Of a stretch of DNA of 64,000 nucleotides, positions 37,985 through 49,964 are shown one piece after another; the first letter of the stretch is position 1, and each line of letters opens with the position of its first letter. The DNA is taken from NCBI GenBank assembly GCA_032768795.1, contig CP136495.1, forward strand, positions 436,501-500,500. The letters run 5' to 3'. Source of the stretch: Tremella fuciformis (Eukaryota; Basidiomycota; Tremellomycetes; Tremellales; Tremellaceae). The translations under genes were made by a program, and so were the position numbers. The notes beneath the pieces were generated by a model. It did not search any database and was not told the DNA's origin. It saw nothing but the letters and a program-made list of their open reading frames with translations.

Positions 37985-40900
37985 CTCTGAGTCGGACCGA
38001 CCCACTCGAATCGCATTGACCGCTGTCATGTAGTCCGTTATGATGCGCGGGGCGTCCTGCATGCGTATCTTTTGCCCGCGCAACGAATCCATGACGTGGA
38101 ATAGGCCTGCTGTGAGTGCCAGGAGCTCACCGTGCATCGATGAGCTGCTTTGCCCGACCACAATGAAGGAGGCTTGACTCGGGCCAACAACCGCCGCTGT
38201 AGTGGATGCGGTTGGTAACAGTCCACCAATCCTGCTACTCCCGTCAGTGGCCCAGGTGAGGTGCTGACCTTGTATTGGGGTGAACGCGCGCCTGAAGTTG
38301 TCCCAAATGTCCATGTGCCTCAGCTCAAAGCTCCGGAAAGCCGTAGGATCCAGTGTCACAAACTGCTGGAGCGGGCGCAAGCCCCGTAGCTGTCCTGGAA
38401 GAGATCTTACCACGTCCAGTTCACCTCGAGGGAGATTTATATGGCGCTGTCTCAGCTTCGCGGTCCACCCAGTCCAATGTTCCTGTTCGTCTTGCGGCTT
38501 GCTGTACTTGTCCAAGGTCTCGGCGCTGGGTGGGAAAGTGAGAGCGCCATGGTACGCCGCTCTGTTTAGTACATGCCTAATAGTTGCAAACCGTCCGAAT
38601 GTCTCATACTGATTCGTGTTTGCCAGTCGCAGACCTGTGCCCCTCATCACATACACCGCCGGGATGAGGGTACATGGCAGAAGCGGTGGGCCGCGCTTTG
38701 TCAGAATTTCGGTGGGTGGGAGGCACTTGTTACCTAGGCATTCCCAGTTTGCCATCGTGATGCTCGCCATGTTTCTCATGGGAACCAGGTGATGGTTAGC
38801 TGCTCGCAACATTGTCCTTACCGCTATCTTGGCATTGATGGTGGAGACGGAGGGGAAGCCAAAGCCACCCTGAACGATCGGAAGAGACAGGAGCTCTCCA
38901 GGGATGGTAGGGGTGCCTAGAGCATACGCTACCTTGTCCGCTATTGCGCGGTCCACTTTCAGCGCATCGCCGGGCATAAGCGGGTGAAGTGATAGTTTTG
39001 ACAAAATCCTAGGCATGAGCATCGTCTCCACGGCACGCTTGACCAGCGCAAGCGGGAAGTGGCGGTTCCAGGGCAGAGGGAAGTCCTCGACGATCGAGCG
39101 GATCGCATCAAGTGTCTCCCTTGGCTGCAATATCGGTGCTCGCAGGAATTTCGGTTTTGGATCATACGGGATATCGTGTGCGGCGCCAGCGCTGTGGACC
39201 CTGATGGTCGCCGGGGGGTCCTGTACTTTGCCTAGCTGGAAGTATTTGGTCTTCCCGTTGTCGAAGGCGGTTCGGACACCGTAGGCCTCCTGGAAGGTTT
39301 CATACGCCTCCGTGATGCGAATTGCACCTCGCAGTGTCTTACCCAGTAGGATGGAGTCGTCCATGTCCTCCACACCCAAGACTCTGAGGACAATCTTGTC
39401 CGCGGCTTGGTGTGGCCGACCACCGTGCGCCAAAACTGTGCGATCATTCACTACGTCGTCTGGGCCTACCACTCTATTCTCCACAGCCTGGATCCAATGT
39501 GACGCCATTGCCATCGCTAGAACGTATTTGATGGGACTCGCTGCGTCACCCTGCTTTGTCTGTCCATCAGTATGGAATTCCACACCTACCCCGTCCTGGG
39601 TCTTCAACCGAATGGAGACGTGGTGTGTGCGGGCCTTCTCAAACTCCCATAACGCCGGAGGGAGGCCAAAGAAGCGTATGAAATGCTCCGTTGCTCTCTG
39701 CGCGATATTGTCGAATCCCTTCTCATGATCTCTCAAGACCGCCCAAATCGTCTGTCCTGTGAGCGTTGCGGCGGTATTCATTTGGTCTATGAAGCAGGTC
39801 AGATCGCCGATCTGAACGCCCCTCTGTGTGGCAATTTGCGTCTGCGGGATGAGCCTGTGGTTCTGTGCGTAATCCTGCAGACAGCGCGTCATCCACTTTA
39901 CCGGCAACGTCTGTATTAGGCAGGCCAGAGTGACGCCACGGTAATTGTTGGGATCAGTGATATCGCCTCGCTTATACACCGGAGAGATGTAATTCTGCTT
40001 GATAGCGTCCGGGAAGTAATTGTGAACTATCGTGTAGTTGCACAGGCGAAGTATGATGTTCAGGAAAGACTCGTCAGCATTTCTCAGTGCCCATTTCTCC
40101 CATCCGTCCGGTCCCGGCGATGGCTTTGGATTGCCGGAACACAAAATTCGCTTAAGGTCAATCATGGACATCGGTCTTGGCCATTGCATTGGCGATCGAG
40201 CGGTGATCTGCTGGAACTTGCGCGCTGACGCTGAGTCAAGCCATGGCGTAGGAACCTCCGGGGGAGGAGGTTGCGTAGCCAATCGTTTGAAGTGCTCCGT
40301 AAGCCAGGTACGTCGCGCCGGAGCGGTCTTGGCTATGACGTCTGTATTCGGGTCGATGAGGACGGGCGGGTTCGTAACTGCTTTAGTGTCAATGAGATGT
40401 CGGATGGGCCCACCTTGTAAAGCGGCAGCTATTTCCTTGTTGCCATTGGCCCCGTGTTGGTGAGCCTGTCTCCGCCGCTCGCTGCGAAGATCCTTAGACA
40501 GCTCGTTGCGGGCTGCGGTCAATACGGGTCGGTCAGGTACCTCTCCTACCGCTAGCTGCAGTCTGGTATGCTCCGCCATTACTGTCGCAGCCTGTACGCA
40601 CCGATCATATGTCCTGTTGATGAGTGCACCGATCATTTGATTCAGGGTCTGGATCCTCTTTGCTATTGCATCGCACCTCGAATTCGTGGGCTTCAGTAGA
40701 GCCGGGTTGACCTGGGCCTTCCGCTTTCGATCGAAAGCCTTTTCGCATGCCGCATTGAAAGCTGTGTGGCACTCGCGCAGCGTGTGGTCAAAGTCCTGAG
40801 CAGTAGCTATCTCTTCCGGGATCGTGAAACGCGCCATAGCGGCTACGAGGCTCTCGTTCATCCGTTTGAATCGCTCATCAGCTTGCGCCGCAGTCGGCTT

Positions 40901-41987
40901 CCGCAGTCTAGGGGTTGTATAATTCCGCAGGGGAACCGCGGAAGGGGTAAGTACGCCTGCAAAGATGTCGCAGATCACCGGTCTATGGTCGCTGGCCGTT
41001 ATGGAACGCCCAGTGGTGGACTTACGAGAAACCATAGATCTAGACATTGCAAACCGATCGACAATCCTTCGTGAGGCCGGATTGCGGATCGGCTTTAGCG
41101 TCCAGTCCCTGTGGACGTAAACCTGTGGCACATCTTCCCAATTGTCCCTTGCGTCGTGGTCCAGGAGAAAGCGTCGGTAGTATGAACGCTGCCTAGCAAG
41201 AATCTCTTCTCCCGAGAGCTGGCCATGAGCCTCCCAGGTATGCAGAGATGCGTTAAGGTCCCCTCCAAGGATCCAATTGTCGTGTCTGTCAATAAGCTGT
41301 CCTGCCGCTCGCCAAAACCCTTGAATCCTCTCGGGCCAGTCCCTGTCGGTACTGCCCGTAGGTGCATATGCCGCGACGCACCGGATCGTCTGAGGACGAC
41401 CGGTAGGATCGTGCATTCGAACGTCTACCGCCAGCAGGCGGCCATCAGAATTTGCGTCTGGCGGCGGCATCTCAACCTGTAATGTGGTGAACACACTCCT
41501 TACCAACACTGCCACTCCCGTTCGATAGTTTTCCGCCGATGCCGGTATCGAGTGCGCCCTATAGTGGCGAAGGACTTCCGCTGGTACGTTCAGCTCTCTG
41601 CCTGCCCGCTGATGCGTTTCACTCAGGAGAACTACGTGAGGCCAAGTGGCCTCTTCGCCCACGAGCAATGATCTGATATCCGCCTGCTTACCTATGTTCT
41701 CGCTGAGGCCTAGGCAGTTGAGGGTCAGGATGCGTAGCGGTTCTTGTGGATTCTGCGCTGCCTGCACGCAGGGAATGCAGGCGATCGCCACTGCTATTAG
41801 GATCAGTCTGCGAACCTTCTCATGTCGCAAGGCGTGTATGCATTTCATTCGAGAACCTAATCACGCCGGCATTTACGCCTCGGATCAAATCGGCGATCAG
41901 CCGATGTCCCGTGATGGGTCAAACTATGTCAAGTCTCTGCTCTCCTGCCTGTCTCTCTCACCAATGTCCGACAAGCTCCCGGTGCCA

Positions 41988-44900
41988 TCAAGAGCCATTC
42001 TCCGACAATCCTCTCGCTTTCTTCCTCGGACGATCGCCAGGACCACCGAATTCTCCTTCGTTGCCGGGCCGCTTCCGAGTCGACGGCCCCGGCGCCGCTT
42101 TCACCGTCGCACGTCTCGGAAGCGTCGCGATGGGCCTGTCGGTCGGGGTGGCGGTCGTTTTCGCGAGACGTCGTCGACCCCGCGATTTGGTCGATGGGCG
42201 TGGCCCTGCATTCGCACCGAGGTCGCTGAAGATGTCGCCAGAGAGATCGCCGCGGGCATAGTGGGGCATGACGTCGCGCCAGTGGATTTTTGCGACTGCT
42301 GCCGCCAAGCGGATCGCCAGCTCGTGCGCCGCTTTGGCTTCGCTTGCCCCGAGACCGTCTGGAGGGGGTCGCACACCCCCGTACCAGTACTGCGACGGGT
42401 CGCCCGGTAAGCCTCGGATGACAGTGGCGAAGTAGGAAGAGACGGCGGCGGTGAAACGCTGTGCGTCGCGGCTGTCGCGGTCGGTGTCCTTCAGATGATA
42501 GGCCAAGTGCCGTTGCACCGCCTCCTCGATGAATGTCGTGCGGACTTCGTCGAAGTACGGGCAGCGGACAAAGATGTGATGATCTGTCTGTGAGAGTTCC
42601 CCGCAAAGCTTACAGGAGTATTCGCGAGACGACGCAGTGACGTCCCTGGTAATGTGCCGGCCGGTCCTGATGAGAAACTGCATGCGAGTAGCGGCGTGGG
42701 CTGGAGATTTGCGATACGGATAGGTGGGAATAGGGGTCGAGATGGACGGTCCAAAACCCAGCCGGAACTGGATGTTGAAGGTCTGCTTGTCAAATACCTG
42801 TCTGTGAAGCCTTGTGGCCACTATTGACGACCAGGTGTCCGTCACATACCCTTGCCCGACGTCGTATGGGACATATTTGGGCATGTATGCGGTCGGTGGG
42901 GGTATGAGCGTCGCAAGAGTACCTATGTGAGCGTCCTTCGCAGCATGATCCGGCTTGTCATTTAGTACGGAGAAGGCGTCCTTACTGTCGGTGTGAGCCT
43001 TAACGTGCTCGACGGGACACTCCACGCCTTTGAAAGCATCGTGCAGCCACATGAGCCACTCCGCAGCCGGCTTTGATTGCCACCCGAATGCGTCGAAGGC
43101 TGGCGAGCGCATCGTTCTGACCGCAGTTACGCCGTTCGCGTAGTCTGTGAGGATGCGACCACCCCGTTCTGCGTGAGTTGAGCAGCCTACGGCCGCGGCA
43201 ATCAGACCCATGATCTCACCTTGCCGTGATCCCGCAGGCTGGCCGATAATTCGGAAGGTGGCTGACAGGGGACCACACACGGCTGCTGTGGTTGTCGTCC
43301 TACCGATGTTATCTGTCATTGCACTCCCATCCGAAGCCCAGACGTTGTCTACGCTGTCTTCGCTCATTCGGAATGCTCCTCGGACGGCTCGAGCCATAAC
43401 GAGCTTTCTTTCTTGGCGAGAGAGAGCCGGAGACCTGTCGTTCAGTAACAACGACGCGATCTGAAACTCCCGGAACCACTCCTCAGTAGCCGGCCGCTGC
43501 TCGCGAGTGGCCCGCATTCGATTATCGTTCAGGAAGGCTTTCCGGAACACCTCGAAGGAGACGGAGGGTTGGATGTTGTCGAAATAACTGAGGTGGGAGC
43601 GGCGTTGCGGGAGGGTAACCGACTTAGCGCGGCGGGCGATGTGCTGCATACTCTGTTTGGAGAGGTCGCTCTGGTCAGTGTCCGTTACGTTCAAACGAGC
43701 GTCCCGGAGGTACTCTGCCGCGGCGATCCACGAGTAAGGTATGTTCGGCAGCGCATTCCCTGGAGGCAGATATACTCTCTCTAGCGGAGGTACGCACGCA
43801 TTGTCCTGGCATTGCCAGTTAGCCAAAGTTATCTCCGCCATGGTACGCATAGGCTCCAGGTGATGATTGAGTGCCCTAGTCACGCTGCCGATGGCAATCT
43901 GGCCGTTGAGTACGTAGATTGACGGGAAATCGAAACCTCTGTACTGAAGCGGAAGGGAGAGTAGCGCTGATGCCGTATATGGGGCTCTCATAGCCGAAGT
44001 GATCTTTCGCGTGATCGCCTCGTCTAGTAATTCAGCATCAATCGGTCGGAGGGGTTGGAAGTTCAACCGAGGGAGAATACGGGGCAAGAGCAGCGACCAA
44101 ACTGCTTTGCGAAGGAGTGAGAGAGGGTATTCGCGATTCTCTGGAAGGGGAAAAGCCTCGATGATGGCTAAGATGGCCTGCACTGTGTCCGTAGGATTGA
44201 GGTAGGACGTGCGCAACATCTTGGGGTTGGGATTGACGTTGACAATGTGCTTGACACCTTTCACCTGCAACGTAATCGCTTTGGGAAGCTGCCCCGTGTG
44301 CTCACCGAGAACGCCCGCTTCTGTTTTCTGGCCCCAATCCGTCTCGGCTCCGTAGGCATCCTGAAAGTATTCAGCCAGCTGTACTGCGCGTTCAAGCGAC
44401 GGGATCGATCGACGTGCCAGCAGCGAATCGTCCATCGCTTCTACCTCCGAGAAACGCAGGCCACCGCTTGGCCGATCCGTACGTATGTGAAGAATACCCC
44501 TGCGAGCGTTAACCGTCTCAATCTTCACAATGTCCTCCTGCCGTGTTTCCGGGTGCGATGCCATCCAGTGGGCTCGCATAGCCATTGCCAGAGTGTATCT
44601 GATCGGGCTAGCGTTATCTCCCTGCTTGTTCTGACCGTTTGTTATAATTACGCTGTCACCTACCCCGTCCTGTGATTTGACCCGTAGCGAGACGTTTGCC
44701 AGGCGCGCGGTCTCGAAGGGGATGGCTTGCTCCATATTGAAGAACTTGAGCGCATCCAGCGCCGCTGAACCATGCAAGTTGTCGAAACCTTTCTTCTGAT
44801 CCCTGCAGACAAACCAGATAGTGTCGTGATTGAGCTTTGCGGCGAAGTCCACCTGGGCCAGGAACTGTGTCAGGTCACTGGGCCGCACTCCTCTCTGAGT

Positions 44901-46494
44901 AGCTATCTGTGTTGGAGGGAGTAGCTTGTTCTCCCACGCGAAACGTTGGACATTCTGTGCGTACCATGAGGTGATGATGTTGTGCAAGCAGTTGCCGAAG
45001 ACAATACCTCTATAGTTTCGGGGATCCGTGGCATCGCCTCTCTTGTAGAGCGGCGAGATGAAATTCTCCTTCAGAGAAGACGGGAAATAGCTGTTCACGA
45101 TGGTGAAGTTGCAGAGTCTCAAGATGAGGCCTAAGAAGGCTGAGCCGGCCTGTCTGAGCGCCCACTTTTCCCATCCATCCGGCCCTGGTGACGGCTTACT
45201 ATTACCCCTCCGAAGAGTATCGTAGAGATCGTCAAGGGTCATCGGCGACGGCCAGTGGAATGCCTTCGGTCCCACTAGCTCCTCCCGGAACCTCTTTGCT
45301 GCAGGACAATCCAACCAAGGTTTTGCAAGTTCCGGAGGGTCATCACGATGCAAGAGCTTACCGAAGTACTGCGTCCATGTCTCATTCTTGGTGCGCGGCG
45401 ATGTTGCAAGCAGTATGGGAGGCACGTCATGTTCTGGTGTTGCCGCTGTGTCGAATGTGTCCCACTCTGGATCCGGCCGCGAGTCCTGATAGACCGCGGC
45501 ACGGCTCGAAGAGTAGGTAGGCCGTGCTCCCCGTATCCGCGTGTCACTGCTTGTTAGTGGTTTCCCGTCTGGGCCTACCATCTGTAGCATCGGTGCATTT
45601 GTGATCGCCAGAGGCTCAAACAGCTGGCGAATGGGCCCTCCATCCAACACGCGCTTGAAGTCTTCTCTGTTAGTATCGGTAGCTGCCTTCTGCAATATGT
45701 TCCTGGTAGTTCGACGGAGCTCGCGAGACACGCCTTGTTTGACTTTACGAACTTCCGCAATGGTGGGTGTCCTACTGGCTGTGAGAGCGAGAACAGTGTT
45801 CCATTCTTCTCTGGCTTGAGGACGGGGGCGGAGAAACTCAGCTAAACGGCCTTTGTCGAGTGCTCGAATGATTCTGCCGAGCATCTTCATCCGGGTAGCA
45901 AGCTTGTGGCACTCATCGTTCGGGCCTATCTGGATCCGATCGTTGATGCGCGACCCCCTCTTAGCACGGAAAGTCGCTTTACATGTGGCAGAGAAGATGT
46001 CGTGGCAAACCGAGAGAAGCTCGTCGTACTCACCGTCATCCAGAACCTCCTTGTCTGTGTTAAGAGACGGGCTGAGGTAGTCGAGCTCGAACGAGATGCG
46101 TTCCCTGAAGAGGTCAAACTTCTCAGCTGCGTCTGATGCCTTTGGCCGGCGCAGCCTAGGTGGAGCCAGATTCACCACTTTGTGAGAAGCTGGTAGAAGA
46201 GCGCCGGTAGAATACTGTACCAATACAGGACGGTGATTAGTGCCCGGGATCTGCGCGTCGCTGAGGACTTCGATACCCCGGCATGCCAATTGGGCATGAG
46301 CCGCAAATCGATCGAGAATCCTTCGTGTGCTGACTCCTGACTTCTGCTTCGCCCAACTATGCGTCGTCCAGTCCCTGCCGATGAGCACTCTTTGCTGCTG
46401 CTCCCACGCGTCGGTAGCGGACGACTGCAGGAGGAATTGGCGGTAAGCTGCGCGGAATTCGCGTGCGACGATCTCCCTGTATTTAGATGGGTCG
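41988..46494 (-). CDS. LINE E polyprotein, C-terminal part: end of EEP, reverse transcriptase, RNase H, zinc motif
   Basis: Continues the frame of the 55,523-58,617 segment; together they make 2,533 codons without a stop when the LTR insertions are discounted. Motifs: RDWTTHSW and GTNHRPV of EEP (Asn as in A), RT NYRGIVFGN, DQKKGFDNL (Gln-Lys where A has His-Glu), KQGDNAS, AMDDS (MDD), RNase H SDGSA, QGEIMGL, TDYANG, KAHTDSK, and zinc motif CKLCGELSQTDHHIF..C. The tail is rich in Arg/Lys/Pro. The coding part is intact, but the element is dead because two insertions split it. Confidence 0.85.
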
Positions 46495-46929
46495 TGTCAC
46501 GACGGCCACGCCCTCGACGACCTACGCACGTGACCGACACCTCTCACGTGCCCGACACGTGACCTACCTCGGGCTGGAGAACCTCGACGAGGGAGTAGAC
46601 GTTGGATGAACGCGCGACGACGGGAAGCAGGCGCAGAGTCATATAGGATGCCCCGGGCGCCCGTCGTAGTTCTTCAGCACTCTCTGATTGAGTCTCATGG
46701 ATCATCATTGACGATCTCACTCTCTCCGTGGCACGCAGCGTGGCTGAGTCGCACTCACGCTGTATCCTCGACGACCTTGTTACCTCGACGACCTTGTAAC
46801 CTCGACGAGGATCCAACCTCGACGAGGATCCTACCTCGACAACCTCGTTTCTACCCCTTTATCCTTTATCCTTGACTCTGATATTGTGCGAGAGGGCCTC
46901 TGCCAACGGGAGAGCGCAGCATCGTGACA
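46495..46929 (+). repeat. Solo LTR of the gypsy-1 family
   Basis: 435 bp, TGTCACG...CGTGACA, flanked by GGTCG (46,490-46,494 and 46,930-46,934). It reads on the plus strand, opposite to gypsy-1. It differs from the gypsy-1 LTRs at several positions, so it is older. It presumably formed by recombination between the LTRs of a former full element. Confidence 0.93.
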
Positions 46930-46934
46930 GGTCG

Positions 46935-47338
46935 TGTCACGGGGCCAAGCCGGTCGTCGACTGATAGGCCCTCTCACACGTGCTGTCTGTTGATCTGTCT
47001 CTGTCCTCCACGAGAAGGTGTGTCCTACAGCCTCTCGTGCGTCGACAACACGGCTGCGCCGTTACTTTCTATCCATGGGACTCAATACCACGGTGCTAAG
47101 GACGGTCTACGGGTGAGGACTTGTATATATATCACCCGTGCCCTCCTCTGCACCGCCTTGGGCTTTCTCCTTGAAACACCATCGACGAGGCTCGAGCTCT
47201 AAAGTCGTCGAGGCTACTCGAGCGTCGTCGAGGCTACTCGAGGATCGACGATAGGCTCACGTGTTTGACAGGCGTGCTGGGCTGGAACGAGGCTCGTAGG
47301 CGTGCTTTGGTGATCATGGAGGCGTGGCCGACGTGACA
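46935..47338 (-). repeat. Gypsy-2 3' LTR
   Basis: 404 bp, TGTCACG...CGTGACA; TATA-like run near 47,121-47,132; repeated TCGTCGAGGCTACTCGAG units near 47,203-47,245. Confidence 0.95.
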
Positions 47339-47352
47339 CTCTGCCCCCCTCT
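47339..47352 (-). promoter_or_regulatory. Gypsy-2 polypurine tract
   Basis: AGAGGGGGGCAGAG on the minus strand directly before the 3' LTR. Confidence 0.75.
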
Positions 47353-47957
47353 GAAATCGAGCTCCTGCGAGATGGCGGGCGAGGCGGGGCAGCTTGTATG
47401 GCCTGAGCCTTTGCTCCCGCCTCGCGCTAAGCCGTATCTTTTGGTCATTCCTCGCAGGGCTGATCCCGAGGGTCTGTGGGTGTGTAAGCAGGGCCTGGTC
47501 TCGTCGACGGTCCGTCCTTCTTGGTCGCTCGAGGTCTCGCGCAGCTGGTGCTATCTTTCTAGGCGCTAGTCGGGGCGTAGGCTGTGTTGCCGTCGTGGAG
47601 TGACTAACGGGCACAGGTAGTGTGCAGCCCGCATGTGTCCCGACGCGCGTGGTGTCGAGGGTGATCCCTGTGCTGGATAGCCCGCCCGTTGCTGAGCTAT
47701 AGGCGTCTCATGCTGGAATTTGCGCGTATGTAAGTCGACCTCGAGTCGACCTCGGCCACGAGGCCGGGGTCAGATTGCCCAATGCGGCAGTCGCCGCGAG
47801 ATAACCGGTGATTGCCGCTCCGCTCTACGCCCTTCTGTCGATCATGTTGCTCGTTGCTAGGCAACAAGTCGCCAAACTGTCGTGAAAAGTCGTGTTGCCT
47901 GCTCTCGTCGTCAAGTGCCCTCTCGTCCCTCGTCCCCGCCATGTCCCCTCCAAAAGG

Positions 47958-47963
47958 TATAAA
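47958..47963 (+). promoter_or_regulatory. TATA box of the antisense gene in gypsy-2
   Basis: TATAAA on the plus strand, 66 nt before the ATG at 48,024. Gypsy-1 has CATAAA 65 nt before its antisense ATG. The matching spacing supports an own promoter for this gene. Confidence 0.5.
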
Positions 47964-48023
47964 CCCCCTCTCGACGAGGCTACTCGTCCCGTCCATTCCA
48001 AACTCTCCACTCCAACGCATCAT

Positions 48024-49824
48024 ATGTTCTCCAACGCCACCGATCCCTCCCTCAAAATCGTCCTCCGAGGACGACCTTTACGCCTGGTCACGATGACCAA
48101 AACCCCTTCCCCCAGCCCCACGACGCCGCCATCCTCCCCCGAGTCGGCTGTCGACGCTCCCCCTCCTCGACTGTTCCCTCGATGGGCGGTCCGTCCTCGA
48201 ACTCCAGAGCCCACACCGGTCGAGGAGATCGACGAGCTCGTCGATGAGCTCGACTGGTCGGATGCGGCCAGTGCTGCGCCAAGCGGTGAGTGATTGTTGA
48301 GTCACCCTACTGCTTGTATTGATGCCCAGGGCGTACAGCGATTCTGCGCTCGCTAGCAGACATACACGCCGAGATCCGTCGGCACCAGGGGACCGTCAGA
48401 GCCGCTAGGGAGAGTAGCTGTGCTACCTCCTCTACGTCCAGCGGCTACTCAGACGCCTCGCCCCCGTCTTCCCAGGCTTCCGACGCGGCTTTCGCTGGCG
48501 AGAGTCGCTATCGAGAAGCCCACTCCTTGCCGTTCGAGCCGGCCTCGCCTCGGCCTCTTCGCCCCTACATTGGTGGTGGGACCGGATCCCCCATCATACC
48601 GCCCTATCCCCTCGTCCCCCTCGGCTCGCCTATCCTTCTCCTTCCCCCGCCTTCTATGCCTCCGCCATCCCGCTCTCCGACTCCGCCAATCAACCCACGC
48701 CGCCGGCGTCGAGTCGAGTCGCCCGGTTCCCCAGGCAACACTCCCCTGCCAACGATACCGCCTCCCCTCTCCCCAACCCCAAAGCGTCGTCGCGTGTCGC
48801 CTGTTGGCGGCATGTACTCCTCTCGCCTGCGTTCAGCCTCAACCCGGTATCTTGGGGTGTCTGAGGTAGCCGATGCTCTCCCGGCCGCCGTGGACAACGC
48901 AGGTGTAGGAGAAGACGTCGTGGAGGGGAGCATCTCGACGGGAGACGGATCCGAAGCGGGCAGCGAAGGATCCGTTGGGGAATCCGAAGCGGGCAGTGGA
49001 GGATCCGATGGGGAGGGAAGCGAGGCGTCGTCGAGGCGACTCGAGGCTGGCCCTCGAGTCCGGTGTAGGAATGCGCTGGACCGCGCCTTTTTCGGTACGT
49101 CCGCCATCTGTTGAGGTCCCCGCTCATTCCCAGGGCCATTCTACCCGACGTTCGGCCGGGGATCGAATAGGACCCTCCCATGGGCCCTGGTGCGTTGTTG
49201 TTTTCTACTCTCCAGCCTCTCACGCTGATCTTGCAGGCTCAGGCAAAAGGGCGACCTCTCCGCACGCTCAACGGCCGCCAGCGATGCCAGCGGTGTCGTT
49301 CGGACAACTTGCCGTGTAGGGTCCTAGATGGAGGCGGGCCGAAGTTGAAGTGCTACACCTGTGGCACAGCCTCAGGTTGCTCGTTCAACTCCAGCCCGAC
49401 TCCTCGACGACCCGCCAGCTCGTCCTCGACACCCAGAGCTCGCCGGGCTGTGAGCTTCGCGGATGTCGACCCGCCTTCGCCGACTCCCGCCCCCACGCCT
49501 GTTGTCGGCCCGGCCGCCTTCACCGACCGACTTCGCCGGTCGGTTCGTCAACCCGTGCCGGCTCCCGTGCCGCCTCCGACGCCGCCTCCGGTGTCGACTC
49601 CTGCCCGCCCATCCGCGCCAGCTCCCTTGTCGTGGACTCCCTCGACGAGGCTCGACATCGGTGTCCTTCAGCACCATGTCACGCTGGCCCAGTCCATCCC
49701 GGCGGACAGGGCGTACCACGTCGAGGAGGCGAGGCGGCACGCGAGGCTCCTGGGGCTGGACCTTAGGGCGATGGTCGGGCCCATGTTCGACGACGTGGCG
49801 GAGGCGAGTGGTTCGGGGTCGTGA
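48024..49824 (+). CDS. Antisense accessory gene of gypsy-2 (cysteine-motif protein), four exons
   Basis: Exons 48,024-48,285, 48,330-49,094, 49,134-49,189 and 49,237-49,824 (introns 44, 39 and 47 nt; all GT..AG, phases 1, 1, 0) give 556 codons in one frame. The N-terminal half is Pro/Ser-rich and probably disordered. LDRAFFG precedes intron 2; exon 3 encodes ..FYPTFGRGSNRTLPWA; exon 4 starts with the cysteine block RCQRCRSDNLPCR and KLKCYTCGT (C-x2-C-x6-C-x11-C-x2-C), then a Pro-rich region and a C-terminal helix (EEARRHARLLGLDLRAM). The last two introns fall at the same codons and phases as the two in gypsy-1, strong evidence of common descent. It ends 140 bp from the convergent pol stop. 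Not recognised; it is not a Zn2Cys6 cluster. Confidence 0.78.
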
Positions 49825-49964
49825 ATGTAGATAGTGTACATAGTTCTTTCTTAGCTCATGTTCATATGCCGTGTTGTTCATGTTGTACAGGGGATGCAGG
49901 GATAGGACTCAGCTTGGGTGACGAATCTCGATCCAGATCATCGTCACCGCCAGTAGTCCATGCG

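Larger units (their letters stand above)
28625..41845 (-). mobile_element. LINE D: 5'-truncated non-LTR retrotransposon, split by gypsy-1
   Basis: A third family. Its parts are 28,625-29,958 and 37,990-41,845; the gap is gypsy-1 with its CTCTG duplication. The 3' end ...CATGCAT is followed by AACGTCT and A3. The 3' UTR (28,625-28,784) is unlike those of A, B and E. The 5' end is cut at about 41,845, just before the EEP domain, and meets the 3' end of E. That junction shows AA rather than AACGTC, so its duplication is short or eroded. A 121-bp foreign insert also breaks the 3' part. Confidence 0.85.
28785..41845 (-). pseudogene. LINE D ORF2: EEP, reverse transcriptase, RNase H, zinc motif; broken by two insertions
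   Basis: Exonic parts 41,845-37,990, 29,958-29,307 and 29,178-28,785 add up to 1,634 codons in one frame once gypsy-1 and the 121-bp insert are discounted, so the frame had no other damage. Motifs: hydrophobic LILIAVAIACIPCV, then LRILTLNCLG, LSETH, GGDLN (Leu for Phe) and SDHRPV (canonical Asp); RT with NYRGVTLAC, DHEKGFDNI, KQGDAAS and DMDDS; RNase H with ATDGSS, HGELLAL, ITDYMTAV, VKAHTE, DAADRAA; zinc motif CNYCGHP..H....C. The ATG at 41,848 is contributed by the 3' end of E and is fortuitous. D is more distant from A, B and E than they are from each other. Confidence 0.8.
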
